Source: Rhodothermia bacterium
GTDB lineage: Bacteria; Bacteroidota; Rhodothermia; Rhodothermales; JABDKH01
Reading direction: 5' to 3'
Assembly (NCBI GenBank): GCA_018679295.1
Contig: JAHHLP010000468.1
Coordinates: 1-7,314 of the forward strand
Length of the DNA: 7,314 nt
Position 1 is the stretch's first letter. Every line of letters starts with the position of its first letter. This document shows positions 1 through 6,451 of the stretch, piece by piece. Under the pieces are notes generated by a model that did not search any database, had not been told where the DNA came from, and saw only the letters and a program-made list of their open reading frames with translations. A program made the position numbers and the translations under genes.

Positions 1-39
1 ACCGCCCCTTTCCAGACGTAGGAACAACACGCCGGAATA

Positions 40-732
40 TTGACGCTATCGGACGAAAGGAAGTACCGTCGCCGGCGGGAGCAGCTGGCAGACTCGCTGC
101 GCGAAAAAGGAATCTCTGAAGACAAGGTGATTCGCGCGATATCCCGGGTCCCGCGGCACCTGTTCGTTGATCCGGCACTTAGGTCAAGAGCCTACTGGGA
201 TGAAGCTCTGCCGATTGGCCACGGACAGACGATTTCGCAGCCGTTCACAGTCGCGTATCAGACCATGATGCTCGATGTACAGCCGGGGGATAAGATTCTG
301 GAGATCGGCACCGGGTCTGGGTACCAGAGTGCGGTGTTGCTTGAACTCGGCGCCGAAGTTTACTCCATCGAACGCATCCAACCGCTCTACGAGCGTGCAC
401 GACAAATACTAGGCTCCCTTGGTTATCGCATTACGGGGAAGTGTGGTGACGGTACGCATGGATGGGCTGCCTTCGCTCCCTATGACGGCATCATTGTTAC
501 TGCCGGTGCGACCGAGGTGCCTGAGCCTCTGCTCGAGCAGTTGAGGATCTCCGAGGCCGGCAAGTCAGGGGGACGCCTCGTCATTCCCGTGGGTACCTCT
601 GAAGGGCAAACCATGAGGAGAATCACCAGAACCGGCGAGTCTCAGTTCGGTGACGAACAGTTCCACGACTTCCGCTTCGTGCCTCTCATCGGAGACGCCC
701 AGCCTGCTACGCGGAATGAAGGGGATGCCTAG
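40..732 (+). CDS. pcm: Protein-L-isoaspartate O-methyltransferase
   Basis: This SAM-dependent cytosolic repair enzyme methylates isoaspartyl residues in damaged proteins so that they can revert to aspartate. The 230-residue product shows the family signatures in order: substrate-site GQTISQPF (62-69), SAM-binding ILEIGTGSGYQ (86-96), acidic-strand SIER (109-112), GDG (137-139), PYDGIIVTA (148-156), RLVIPVG (179-185) and RFVPLIG (212-218). The E. coli enzyme has 208 residues; this one has a longer N-terminus, about five extra residues before the RLVIPVG strand and a short tail. The start is TTG at 40. It is the only usual start after the in-frame TAG at 19-21, and a weak AGGAA lies 15 bases upstream. 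The stop codon lies inside a 27-base tandem duplication (separate entry). The gene converges on the vertex-protein pair. Family assignment is very secure; the start is less so. Confidence 0.96.
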   Translation: MTLSDERKYRRRREQLADSLREKGISEDKVIRAISRVPRHLFVDPALRSRAYWDEALPIGHGQTISQPFTVAYQTMMLDVQPGDKILEIGTGSGYQSAVLLELGAEVYSIERIQPLYERARQILGSLGYRITGKCGDGTHGWAAFAPYDGIIVTAGATEVPEPLLEQLRISEAGKSGGRLVIPVGTSEGQTMRRITRTGESQFGDEQFHDFRFVPLIGDAQPATRNEGDA

Positions 733-774
733 TCGACTGAACCCGCCGGGGATGCCTGGCCGACTCATCCCGTC
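721..774 (+). repeat. 27-base tandem duplication spanning the pcm stop
   Basis: Two adjacent 27-base units, 721-747 and 748-774, match at 22 of 27 positions by eye; both begin GGGGATGCCT. Unit 1 contains the pcm stop codon (TAG, 730-732). At the same place unit 2 has TGG. The unit is nine codons long, so the frame is kept, and reading through the stop would continue to a TGA at 798-800. A weaker third match (GGAGACGCCC) begins at 691, inside pcm, giving GDA at the start of each of three successive blocks. This is consistent with slippage duplication at the 3' end of the gene. Confidence 0.6.
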
Positions 775-832
775 CGCTTGATTGGAATCCTCGGATCCTG
801 AATGCCCGGGCTAATCGAGCCAAGACGAGTTC

Positions 833-1129
833 CTAATCTGACCGGCCGGCCACATACTGCCACTCAACGTGATCTACCCGGTCGACTACTCCGACGATGG
901 TTGCATCTGTTGGCGTGAGGCCCGGCTGGAAGGGGATCGCCGCTTCACTGGCGGTCGCAAATATCACTACATCCCCGACACCCGAATCGGCAGTGTCAAG
1001 CGCGATGATCGCACCACCCCGATCGGCACCGGCGAAGTTCATTGGCTGCACCAGCAACATTCGCCGGCTCTCCAGTCGGTCATCCTTTCGGGTGGCCCAT
1101 ACGTTGCCAATAACCCTCGCAAGCTTCAC
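833..1129 (-). CDS. EutN/CcmL-type microcompartment vertex protein (second copy)
   Basis: The 98-residue protein belongs to the BMC-P (EutN/CcmL) family, whose pentamers cap the vertices of polyhedral protein shells enclosing metabolic enzymes. The family start is clear: KLARVIGNVWATRKDD (residues 2-17), then the core IIALDTADSGVGDVVIF (41-57) and the late strand ATIVGVVDRVD (76-86). Length matches the family (about 90-100). It starts with GTG at 1127-1129, and this GTGA overlaps the TGA stop of the upstream paralogue, so translational coupling is likely and there is no separate ribosome site. Where the paralogue has the usual GSSAR (60-64), this copy has ASEAA, so the loop has diverged and the two may form distinct or mixed pentamers. 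It is the last gene of the pair and converges on pcm. Confidence 0.9.
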   Translation of the reverse strand: MKLARVIGNVWATRKDDRLESRRMLLVQPMNFAGADRGGAIIALDTADSGVGDVVIFATASEAAIPFQPGLTPTDATIVGVVDRVDHVEWQYVAGRSD

Positions 1130-1425
1130 GTGGTAGCACCCGCTTCGACCATACGCTCAATCGCGACATCCAGTTTGTCAACGATAGCCGTGATGACGGC
1201 GTCCACTGGACGATTGTTAGTCAGCTTCGTCTGACGGGCACTCGAGCCCTGAGCCACCAGTACAATTTCACCGACGCCGGCGCCGACACTGTCTACCGCC
1301 ACGACAAACTTCTCCTTCATCCTCATATCCAGATCGACCTCACGAACGATCTGCAACTTCATACCCGTTAGTTGATCGTCCTTTCGGGTAGCCCAGACGG
1401 TGCCAACTACTTTTCCGAGAATCAT
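1126..1425 (-). CDS. EutN/CcmL-type microcompartment vertex protein (first copy)
   Basis: This 99-residue BMC-P pentamer-forming shell protein is the more canonical member of the pair. Visible family elements are ILGKVVGTVWATRKDD (2-17), VVAVDSVGAGVGEIVLV (41-57), GSSAR (60-64) and PVDAVITAIVDKLDV (73-87). I start it at ATG 1423-1425, because the family begins with a short hydrophobic strand here and 99 residues is the normal CcmL/EutN size. The open frame extends to a TTG at 1489-1491, but those 22 residues match no family feature and would overlap the likely promoter. No Shine-Dalgarno sequence is evident. Both copies share the block WATRKDD, and the DNA under it is also similar, which points to an old tandem duplication. 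No hexameric shell gene or signature enzyme is adjacent, so the compartment type cannot be read from this window. Confidence 0.92.
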   Translation of the reverse strand: MILGKVVGTVWATRKDDQLTGMKLQIVREVDLDMRMKEKFVVAVDSVGAGVGEIVLVAQGSSARQTKLTNNRPVDAVITAIVDKLDVAIERMVEAGATT

Positions 1426-1461
1426 GTCAGGGTGTCCGAGATGGAGGAAGAATGCATGAGC

Positions 1462-1492
1462 CAAAGTAGCATACCTTCCGATTGAGAACAAA
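1462..1492 (-). promoter_or_regulatory. Candidate promoter of the vertex-protein pair
   Basis: On the minus strand, TTTG (1489-1492) is followed after 20 bases by TACTTTG (1462-1468). This resembles the Bacteroidota -33 TTTG / -7 TAnnTTTG promoter with one base missing. Read as sigma70-like, the same site gives TTGTTC, 17 bases, then TACTTT. Transcription would begin near 1455 and leave a leader of about 30 bases to the ATG at 1425, which supports that start over the upstream TTG. It is a motif match only. Confidence 0.35.
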
Positions 1493-1985
1493 CCGTCAGA
1501 GATTGGACAGCGCGGTCCGTTGGGGCTCCTTGCTACTCAGCAGCGTGAATTAGGGACTGTTCAGATCGTCCAGATTCTGACTGCCCCGATTGGCGGGGAA
1601 TGCTGAATGTCGGCCGTTCCTGTCAATCGTCAAACCCGGGATCTCGCGACCCGATTCATGCCCAAAATCTGACCCAGTTCCAACATCCCAGATCGCAATA
1701 ATATTTGCGCGCGGTCACCGTTCTTGTATCGTCGAGCCGGAGGCTTCTGGGCCGACCCGAGTGACCCACACGCGGGTTTAAAAAAGAAATCGCAATTGCC
1801 GATTTACAGCTTAGGTAGATTTCCGGATCTCGCGTGCTTCCACCCATGCAGTATACGTGTGAGCCCGCCCCCAGGTCTGGACTGATACCCGCCAAACGCC
1901 AGACATCGGGATTCCCGTATCGCTACGCTGACAGGCGAACTCAAATAGGGTTCGGCTTCCACCCAAACGTAGCTGAAGTGTACAT
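1492..1985. other. Gene-poor intergenic stretch
   Basis: These 494 bases separate the divergent vertex pair and exported-protein gene. I find no convincing coding frame, tRNA or mobile-element end. Visible items are a small GC hairpin at 1584-1598 (CCCCG/CGGGG), an A/T-rich spot at 1777-1790, a minus-strand hairpin followed by T6 (separate entry), and the 11-base direct repeat GCTTCCACCCA at 1836-1846 and 1955-1965. A weak plus-strand TTG (1796-1798), 17 bases, TAGATTTC (1816-1823) could be a promoter for the gene at 1986, but it is too degenerate to call. The stretch is long for a two-promoter region and may hold decayed coding DNA or a small RNA. Confidence 0.5.
1780..1805 (-). terminator. 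Possible minus-strand intrinsic terminator
   Basis: Read on the minus strand, AAATCG (1805-1800), a 7-base loop and CGATTT (1792-1787) form a 6-bp stem. It is followed by one C and six T (1785-1780). The stem is A/T-rich and weak. It lies just beyond a TAA at 1811-1813 that closes a minus-strand open frame, but no recognisable gene is there. The signal may be a leftover or chance. Confidence 0.22.
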
Positions 1986-2741
1986 ATGGTCTCTCGATCA
2001 CTCTCCGGCCTGCTGTTGGCCGTGGTCATCAGCACCGGTGCCTTGGCAAAGTCTCCATTTGTTGATTGCGCCGTACGCACAGGCCAAAACGCCAGCATCT
2101 TCTTGCGAGCGGACGTCTCCCCAACTGTTAACGGCCTTACCCTCGAGCCGGGCGACGAAGTGGTTGCCCTTGACAGTGAGGGTACCTGTGTAGGCAAGGC
2201 AGTCTGGCAGGGTGAGACAGTCGCCGTGTCTGTTTGGGGCGACGACGAAATGACGCCGGCCAAAGACGGCCTGGCGATTGGCGAGAGGATTCGGTTCATC
2301 GTCTTCGATGCGTCCGAGAACCTGATCTACGGATTGGAGGAAGGGACTGCAACGATCGACTTTGAGCAAGACTTTCCCTTCAAGGGTGACGGGACCTACG
2401 AGCCCGACGCTCTCTACAACATCGCATACTTCGACGTTCGCAGCGAGCCGACAACGCCAGAGGCGCCGTCAAGCCAGGGCTTCACGATTACACCCCCCGC
2501 TCCAAACCCCTTCAACCCAGCCACTTCCTTCACACTCTCTCTTGAAGATCCTCAGGATGTTGCGATTCGGGTCTACAATGCATTAGGACGACAGGTCGCA
2601 ACCATCCATGACGGATTGCTGGCAGCGGGGGTACAGCATCAGTTTCGCTTTGATGGCGATCTGCTGCCCAGCGGTGTGTATGTCTTCCGGGTCCGCGGCG
2701 AGAGTTTTGCGACGGTAAAGTCCGTTGTGCTCTTGAAATAG
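1986..2741 (+). CDS. Small exported protein with type IX secretion sorting domain
   Basis: The 251-residue protein starts at ATG 1986 with a typical Sec signal peptide (residues 1-21: positive start, hydrophobic LLLAVVIS, cleavage after ALA). The C-terminal 80 or so residues form a type A sorting domain of the type IX (Por) system. PNPFNP (173-178) opens it, followed by a strand series with VYNALGRQVATI and LPSGVYVFRV, and the protein ends KSVVLLK. Such proteins cross the outer membrane and are released or anchored at the surface, with the domain usually removed. The mature region (about 23-130) is a small, probably all-beta domain with LEPGDEVVALD (53-63), CVG (68-70) and VWGDDEMTP (83-91). 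I recall similar uncharacterised domains in FCB surface proteins, but their function is unknown to me. It has only two cysteines, Cys28 and Cys68, which could form a disulfide. No strong ribosome site is seen. It converges with deoB across 30 bases. Confidence 0.88.
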   Translation: MVSRSLSGLLLAVVISTGALAKSPFVDCAVRTGQNASIFLRADVSPTVNGLTLEPGDEVVALDSEGTCVGKAVWQGETVAVSVWGDDEMTPAKDGLAIGERIRFIVFDASENLIYGLEEGTATIDFEQDFPFKGDGTYEPDALYNIAYFDVRSEPTTPEAPSSQGFTITPPAPNPFNPATSFTLSLEDPQDVAIRVYNALGRQVATIHDGLLAAGVQHQFRFDGDLLPSGVYVFRVRGESFATVKSVVLLK

Positions 2742-2771
2742 CGACTGGTAAGACCACCGGCGATCAACGGC

Positions 2772-3944
2772 CTATCGGCTCAGGAATGACGTGCCGGCAA
2801 GAGTGGTCTCGACTTTGTAGTAGTCCGCTGCTGATGCCGCATGATCTGCGAAGGTCGTCCGGACTCCGATATCAGACCCGCTGCCATCGTATCGAACCAG
2901 CAGCGGAACGTATTCTCTGCAATGGTCGGTCCCGGGAAACGCAGGGTCGTTTCCGTGGTCTGCAGTAATCACAAGTACCGAGTCCTCCGGCAGGGCGGAC
3001 TCGAACGCCGGGATCGCCGCATCGAACTCTTCGAGCGCTCGTGCAAATCCCTCCACGTCGTTGCGGTGCCCATACTCCTGGTCGAAGTCCACAAGGTTGG
3101 TCCAAATGAAAGTCGGTTTATTTGATCTGGCGGCCTCCTGAATCGCTTCCAGTGTGGACCGAACCCCCTCAGCATTGGAGCGCGTCTTCCTGACATCGTC
3201 GAATCCGATGCCTGCGAAGAGGTCGCCAATCTTTCCCACGGCGATCGTACGGACTTGAGCGTTCCGCAAGACCTCCTGTATGGGCGACTGCGGCGGCAGG
3301 AGAGAGAAGTCCTTGCGCTCCTCAGAAATCCGCTGGTAATGACTGCTGTCGCCGGTGAAAGGTCTTGCGATGACCCGCCCGACTGCGTGGTCCCCGATCA
3401 GCACCTCGTCGCGGGCAAGTCGGCAAACGTCGTAAAGCTGGTCCAGCGGTACCGTGTCGACATGTGCGGCTACCTGAAATACACTGTCGGCCGACGTATA
3501 GACGATCGGGTAGCCGGTTTCGCGGTGCTCGTCACCAAGCCGCGCAATGATCTCCGTTCCTGAGGCGGCCTCATTGCCCAGTACGCCTCCGAAACCTGAG
3601 ACCTCCAGAAACGACAAGATCAGCGTCTCGGGAAAGCCGTTGGGATATGTGGGAAACGCTCGATCCAGAATGATCCCGGCCAACTCCCAGTGGCCCGTCG
3701 TGCTGTCCTTTCCGGCTGAGACCTCTGTCATCATGCCAAAGTCAGCCTCCGGACGGTCAGCCGAAGGGATTCCAGCCAACGGCTTGATCGCACCAAGCCC
3801 AAGCCGCGCGAGGTTGTCGAGTCGCGGTGAAGTTGCCTGGCAGATATGCCCTAGCGTATCGGCGCCGACATCTCCAAACAAGTCGGCATCCGGCTGCGCG
3901 CCAATACCGACTCCGTCGAGAACGATGGTCACGAATATGGGCAT
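2772..3944 (-). CDS. deoB: Phosphopentomutase
   Basis: DeoB interconverts ribose- or deoxyribose-1-phosphate and the 5-phosphates in the cytosol, linking nucleoside breakdown to the pentose-phosphate and deoxyribose-phosphate aldolase routes. It belongs to the alkaline-phosphatase superfamily with two metal ions. The 390-residue length is normal. Visible sites are LDGVGIG with metal ligand Asp10, the GKDSTTGHWE active-site loop (78-87), NLVDFDQEYGHRND (283-296) with Asp288 and His293, TADHGNDP (327-334) with Asp329 and His330, and His341 in GTDHCREYVPLLV. Aligned from memory with the Bacillus cereus enzyme, the phosphorylated Thr85 falls on Ser81 here. The start is ATG 3942-3944. It is preceded only by CGCGGG, so there is no clear ribosome site. 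The gene is last of four minus-strand genes, 67 bases after the GAF/GGDEF-like gene. Confidence 0.97.
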   Translation of the reverse strand: MPIFVTIVLDGVGIGAQPDADLFGDVGADTLGHICQATSPRLDNLARLGLGAIKPLAGIPSADRPEADFGMMTEVSAGKDSTTGHWELAGIILDRAFPTYPNGFPETLILSFLEVSGFGGVLGNEAASGTEIIARLGDEHRETGYPIVYTSADSVFQVAAHVDTVPLDQLYDVCRLARDEVLIGDHAVGRVIARPFTGDSSHYQRISEERKDFSLLPPQSPIQEVLRNAQVRTIAVGKIGDLFAGIGFDDVRKTRSNAEGVRSTLEAIQEAARSNKPTFIWTNLVDFDQEYGHRNDVEGFARALEEFDAAIPAFESALPEDSVLVITADHGNDPAFPGTDHCREYVPLLVRYDGSGSDIGVRTTFADHAASAADYYKVETTLAGTSFLSR

Positions 3945-4011
3945 CCCGCGACAATTAGAAGGTTGGTTTCGATCGGAGACGGCAGGCGGATCAGACCCCG
4001 AAAGAGAAGGT

Positions 4012-5364
4012 CTATTCCAAGATTGTGCAAGCGCCCGACTCGAAAGCCTCCTCGAGTGCTGCGGCAGCGTCAGCCCGCAGCATCTCTGGCCGGGAATGGC
4101 GATCCGTCATCATTGCAACGCCGACACTGACCCCTCCCTCAAGGGGGCCTGTCAAATCGGCAAGATCCGCTTGGACGCGAGCGGCCCACGCCTCCACTTC
4201 GGTCACATCGGATCGATGGAACACCCCGACCATGAGGTCGCCGAACCGCTCCACCCGAATCTCATCCGAGGTGCCCGCAAGGTGGCCAATAAGCGCCGCT
4301 TCCGCCTCCTCCATGGTCTCTCGCTCTGAAATCTTGTCTGCGCGGTTGAGAAGAACGAGGGCCAAAGCCAAAGGTCGCCCATCTACCCGAGCATCCTGAA
4401 TCTCCTCCGCGATAATCTCGCGCCTTGGCTTCAGGGGTGTGCCGACCTTGGCGTCCAGCAGAGTGCCCAGCAACCTCGCATACTGCTGAAGAAGGCGCTT
4501 GGACTGAGCCGAGTCAAGCACACCGCGCCGAACAGAGTCCGCTACCAGAATTACTCGTTCATCGTCAGGCGACGTGGGAACGTCGACTCTGGCGACTTCA
4601 CGAATTGCAATCTCGCCTCTGTAGTACTTCAGATCCGTAACATCCCAGTCGGCCTTCGACACGTCCTCCACGACCACCTTGCCCTTGCCCGTTGCCCTGA
4701 AAGGCATCTCACTTGTGACAGGCAGGATACTGGCCCCTCGGGCATATGCGTTTTGACTCACGATTGCCACGAGTGTCCACTCTTCGACCGTCTGCCGAAT
4801 CAGTGCAACTGTGTTTGCATTGATAGCCGAAGCAAGGGACTCAAGACACGGGCCGAGCACGTCCGGTGCGCGGTCCTCCGCAACAGATATCATCTGGAAG
4901 ACGGACGAACTTCTATGACTGGATTCGACAAAGGCATCCAACCGTGACGCGTCGGCCTTCTTTCGCACAGGGGGCATCGGCTGATGCCCAATGGCTGAGC
5001 TGTTGCGGGCAGGCACCTCTGCTACCGGCTCGGCTCCATCGGCTGCTGCAGCGGACTCATTGACGGACGTTTGTGTCTCGGGAACGTCCTCCCCGTGCGG
5101 CTTCGCGACATCCCGATGAGATCCGTTCGCAGCCTTAGGCCTGATCTCGAGAATACCAAGCGAGTTAAGATCGTCCTCGGCAACCGGCGAGAACCCCGCT
5201 GAATCGGGCTTGCCTACATCAAATTTGCCCTTCATCCCAAGCAGCCAGAGGCCGCCCGCAGCAAGCAAGAGAGCCAGTGCGACGACGTACAGGAGAGATA
5301 CTCCGAGAACGGCAGCAAATACCGCCGACAGAATAGCCAGAATGATCAGCAGAACTCGACTCAT
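4012..5364 (-). CDS. Membrane protein with probable GAF and degenerate GGDEF domains
   Basis: The 450-residue protein has two N-terminal membrane helices (about 4-22 and 25-44), then a low-complexity Ala/Glu/Pro-rich linker (50-140). A middle region (about 155-305) has a GAF-like pattern of helix, strand and VILVADS. The C-terminal domain (about 312-450) resembles a nucleotide-cyclase GGDEF fold: LALALVLLNRAD (332-343) where the metal-binding strand lies, VERFGDLMVGVF (371-382) at the signature turn, GGVSVGVAMMT (410-420), and ADAAAALEEAFESGACTI (431-448) like the usual final helix. The signature turn is RFGD instead of GGDEF and the first metal Asp is not conserved, so diguanylate cyclase activity is unlikely. 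It may sense or bind nucleotides, or serve as a scaffold. The start is ATG 5362-5364, about 39 bases after a predicted start site. The family is uncertain; the membrane anchor is clear. Confidence 0.6.
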   Translation of the reverse strand: MSRVLLIILAILSAVFAAVLGVSLLYVVALALLLAAGGLWLLGMKGKFDVGKPDSAGFSPVAEDDLNSLGILEIRPKAANGSHRDVAKPHGEDVPETQTSVNESAAAADGAEPVAEVPARNSSAIGHQPMPPVRKKADASRLDAFVESSHRSSSVFQMISVAEDRAPDVLGPCLESLASAINANTVALIRQTVEEWTLVAIVSQNAYARGASILPVTSEMPFRATGKGKVVVEDVSKADWDVTDLKYYRGEIAIREVARVDVPTSPDDERVILVADSVRRGVLDSAQSKRLLQQYARLLGTLLDAKVGTPLKPRREIIAEEIQDARVDGRPLALALVLLNRADKISERETMEEAEAALIGHLAGTSDEIRVERFGDLMVGVFHRSDVTEVEAWAARVQADLADLTGPLEGGVSVGVAMMTDRHSRPEMLRADAAAALEEAFESGACTILE

Positions 5365-5409
5365 TCGAGGGTTTGAGTACCCCTTATCACCGGGAAAAGT
5401 GATTTTTGA

Positions 5410-5438
5410 AATCTATGGGCGGACCCGCCGAATGTCAA
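5410..5438 (-). promoter_or_regulatory. Strong sigma70-like promoter with dyad in spacer
   Basis: On the minus strand a perfect -35 TTGACA (5433-5438) is followed after exactly 17 bases by TAGATT (5410-5415; 4 of 6 to TATAAT). Initiation near 5403 would give a leader of about 39 bases to the ATG at 5364. The spacer contains an inverted repeat, GGCGG-GT-CCGCC (5418-5429), lying 3 bases after the -35 and 2 bases before the -10, where a repressor or activator could bind. It would drive the GAF/GGDEF-like gene and perhaps deoB. It is a motif match only, though a good one. Confidence 0.5.
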
Positions 5439-5533
5439 CCGAGCAACCCGTGGCCCGGCTACGACGAGCAATCATCACGATACACATCTCGATTGCCCGG
5501 ATCCAGTACACCACACGCCTAGGCGACAACTCG

Positions 5534-6418
5534 CTAGTGGAGCGCAACGTGCTTGATGAACCTTCTCACAGCGAAAAATGACCCCACCCAGCCGAGGAAT
5601 ATGCCCATCATCAGGACAGCCACGATCAGCAGGAACAGCGGTCCGCTCCCGCCTGTGGAGTCCATCTGCGGCAGGTAGCTCGACACGAATCCGTAAAGAA
5701 CGAAGAGTGCCAGACACGCGAGAATGGACGCAAGGAGGCCCTGGAGGACGCCCTCTACGATGAATGGCCGACGGATAAAGGTATCCGTTGCCCCAACCAG
5801 TTTCATTGTGCGTATCAGGAGCCGCCTCGCGTAAATGGTCAGGCGAATCGTGTTGCCAACAAGGAAGACGGAAGCCAATATAACGAGTGCGCCGAGCCAG
5901 AGACCCATGGTGCGTATCAGGCTCAGGTTCTTTTGGACCTTAATGAGAAGAGGCTGATTGAAGATCACCTCATCGACGCGCGCCCAGCTTTCGAAGTGAT
6001 CCACGAGAGCGTTCAGGCTATCGGGATTGGCGTAAGACGAGGATACCCGGAGCTTGATGGAGGCGGGCAGAAACGGCTCGTCAAAGAAGAGGTCACTACC
6101 TTCACCGAACTCCCTGCGGAAGACGGCTTGGGCTGCCGCCTTGGAGATATAGTCGGTCTCCGCGACGCCGGGCGTATTCCGCGCACGCTCGTGCATGGCA
6201 ATCGCGAGCGATTCACTGACGTCGTCTTCGAGGAAGAGCTCCAGCTCCCCGACTCGCTGCCTGAGCCAGTCGGAGACGTAGTTGGCCTCCAGGCTGAGCA
6301 GGAGAAACAGCCCGATGAGTACGAGCGCTACGGCCATGGCACTGGTGGACGCAGCGGATGCGAACTTCGCTCGCCGCAGGCTGGCCACACCCTCGCGTAT
6401 GCTGTACGAAAGCGACAC
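5534..6418 (-). CDS. ftsX: Cell-division ABC-transporter-like membrane protein FtsX
   Basis: FtsX partners the ATPase FtsE at the inner membrane. The complex acts at the divisome, controlling periplasmic cell-wall hydrolases through its large extracytoplasmic loop. The 294-residue product has the family layout: a cytoplasmic N-terminus, TM1 (about 25-45), a periplasmic domain (about 46-168), and TM2 (170-192), TM3 (222-247) and TM4 (260-284). The hallmark cytoplasmic stretch RTMKLVGATDTFIRRPFIVEG (203-223) lies before TM3. The start is GTG 6416-6418, with GAGG six bases upstream, the best ribosome site in the window. No ftsE is adjacent; pheA lies upstream instead. As I recall, ftsE and ftsX are often unlinked in Bacteroidota. 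The next gene begins 169 bases downstream with its own promoter candidate. Confidence 0.94.
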   Translation of the reverse strand: MSLSYSIREGVASLRRAKFASAASTSAMAVALVLIGLFLLLSLEANYVSDWLRQRVGELELFLEDDVSESLAIAMHERARNTPGVAETDYISKAAAQAVFRREFGEGSDLFFDEPFLPASIKLRVSSSYANPDSLNALVDHFESWARVDEVIFNQPLLIKVQKNLSLIRTMGLWLGALVILASVFLVGNTIRLTIYARRLLIRTMKLVGATDTFIRRPFIVEGVLQGLLASILACLALFVLYGFVSSYLPQMDSTGGSGPLFLLIVAVLMMGIFLGWVGSFFAVRRFIKHVALH

Positions 6419-6424
6419 TTCTGA

Positions 6425-6428
6425 CCTC
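6425..6428 (-). promoter_or_regulatory. Ribosome binding site of ftsX
   Basis: GAGG on the minus strand lies six bases before the GTG start at 6418. It fixes that codon as the start, since no nearer ATG precedes the conserved N-terminus. It is the only clear Shine-Dalgarno sequence I see among the genes here. Confidence 0.6.
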
Positions 6429-6451
6429 GATGATTCGGTGGGAATACCTTG

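Noticed and set aside
869..1234. Plus-strand open frame of 121 codons
   Set aside because: It is antisense to both vertex-protein genes and has no family features.
1426..1491. N-terminal extension of the first vertex protein from a TTG at 1491
   Set aside because: It adds 22 residues unlike the family and would cover the likely promoter; the ATG at 1425 gives the normal length.
1584..1598. GC hairpin CCCCG/CGGGG as a terminator
   Set aside because: There is no T-run on either strand and no gene ends nearby.
1811..2299. Minus-strand open frame of 162 codons
   Set aside because: Most of it is antisense to the exported-protein gene, which has a signal peptide and sorting domain. Only its 3' end is kept, as a low-interest possible remnant.
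2742..2771. Shared bidirectional terminator between the exported-protein gene and deoB
   Set aside because: Only a 4-bp CGAT/ATCG pairing is visible and there is no T-run on either strand.
3547..4329. Plus-strand open frame of 260 codons
   Set aside because: It lies antisense to deoB and the GAF/GGDEF-like gene, both well supported, and its product is compositionally odd with no recognisable motif.
5401..5413. Hairpin GATTT/AAATC as a terminator of ftsX
   Set aside because: The stem is only five A/T-rich pairs without a T-run, and it overlaps the better supported promoter for the next gene.
5439..5533. tRNA-like or small-protein content downstream of ftsX
   Set aside because: A TACACCA-like end was noticed, but no cloverleaf or T-loop consensus follows. 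The short minus-strand open frame of about 33 codons has no start context or family features.
5933..6424. Plus-strand open frame of 163 codons
   Set aside because: It is the complement of ftsX, whose membrane segments and motifs are clear.
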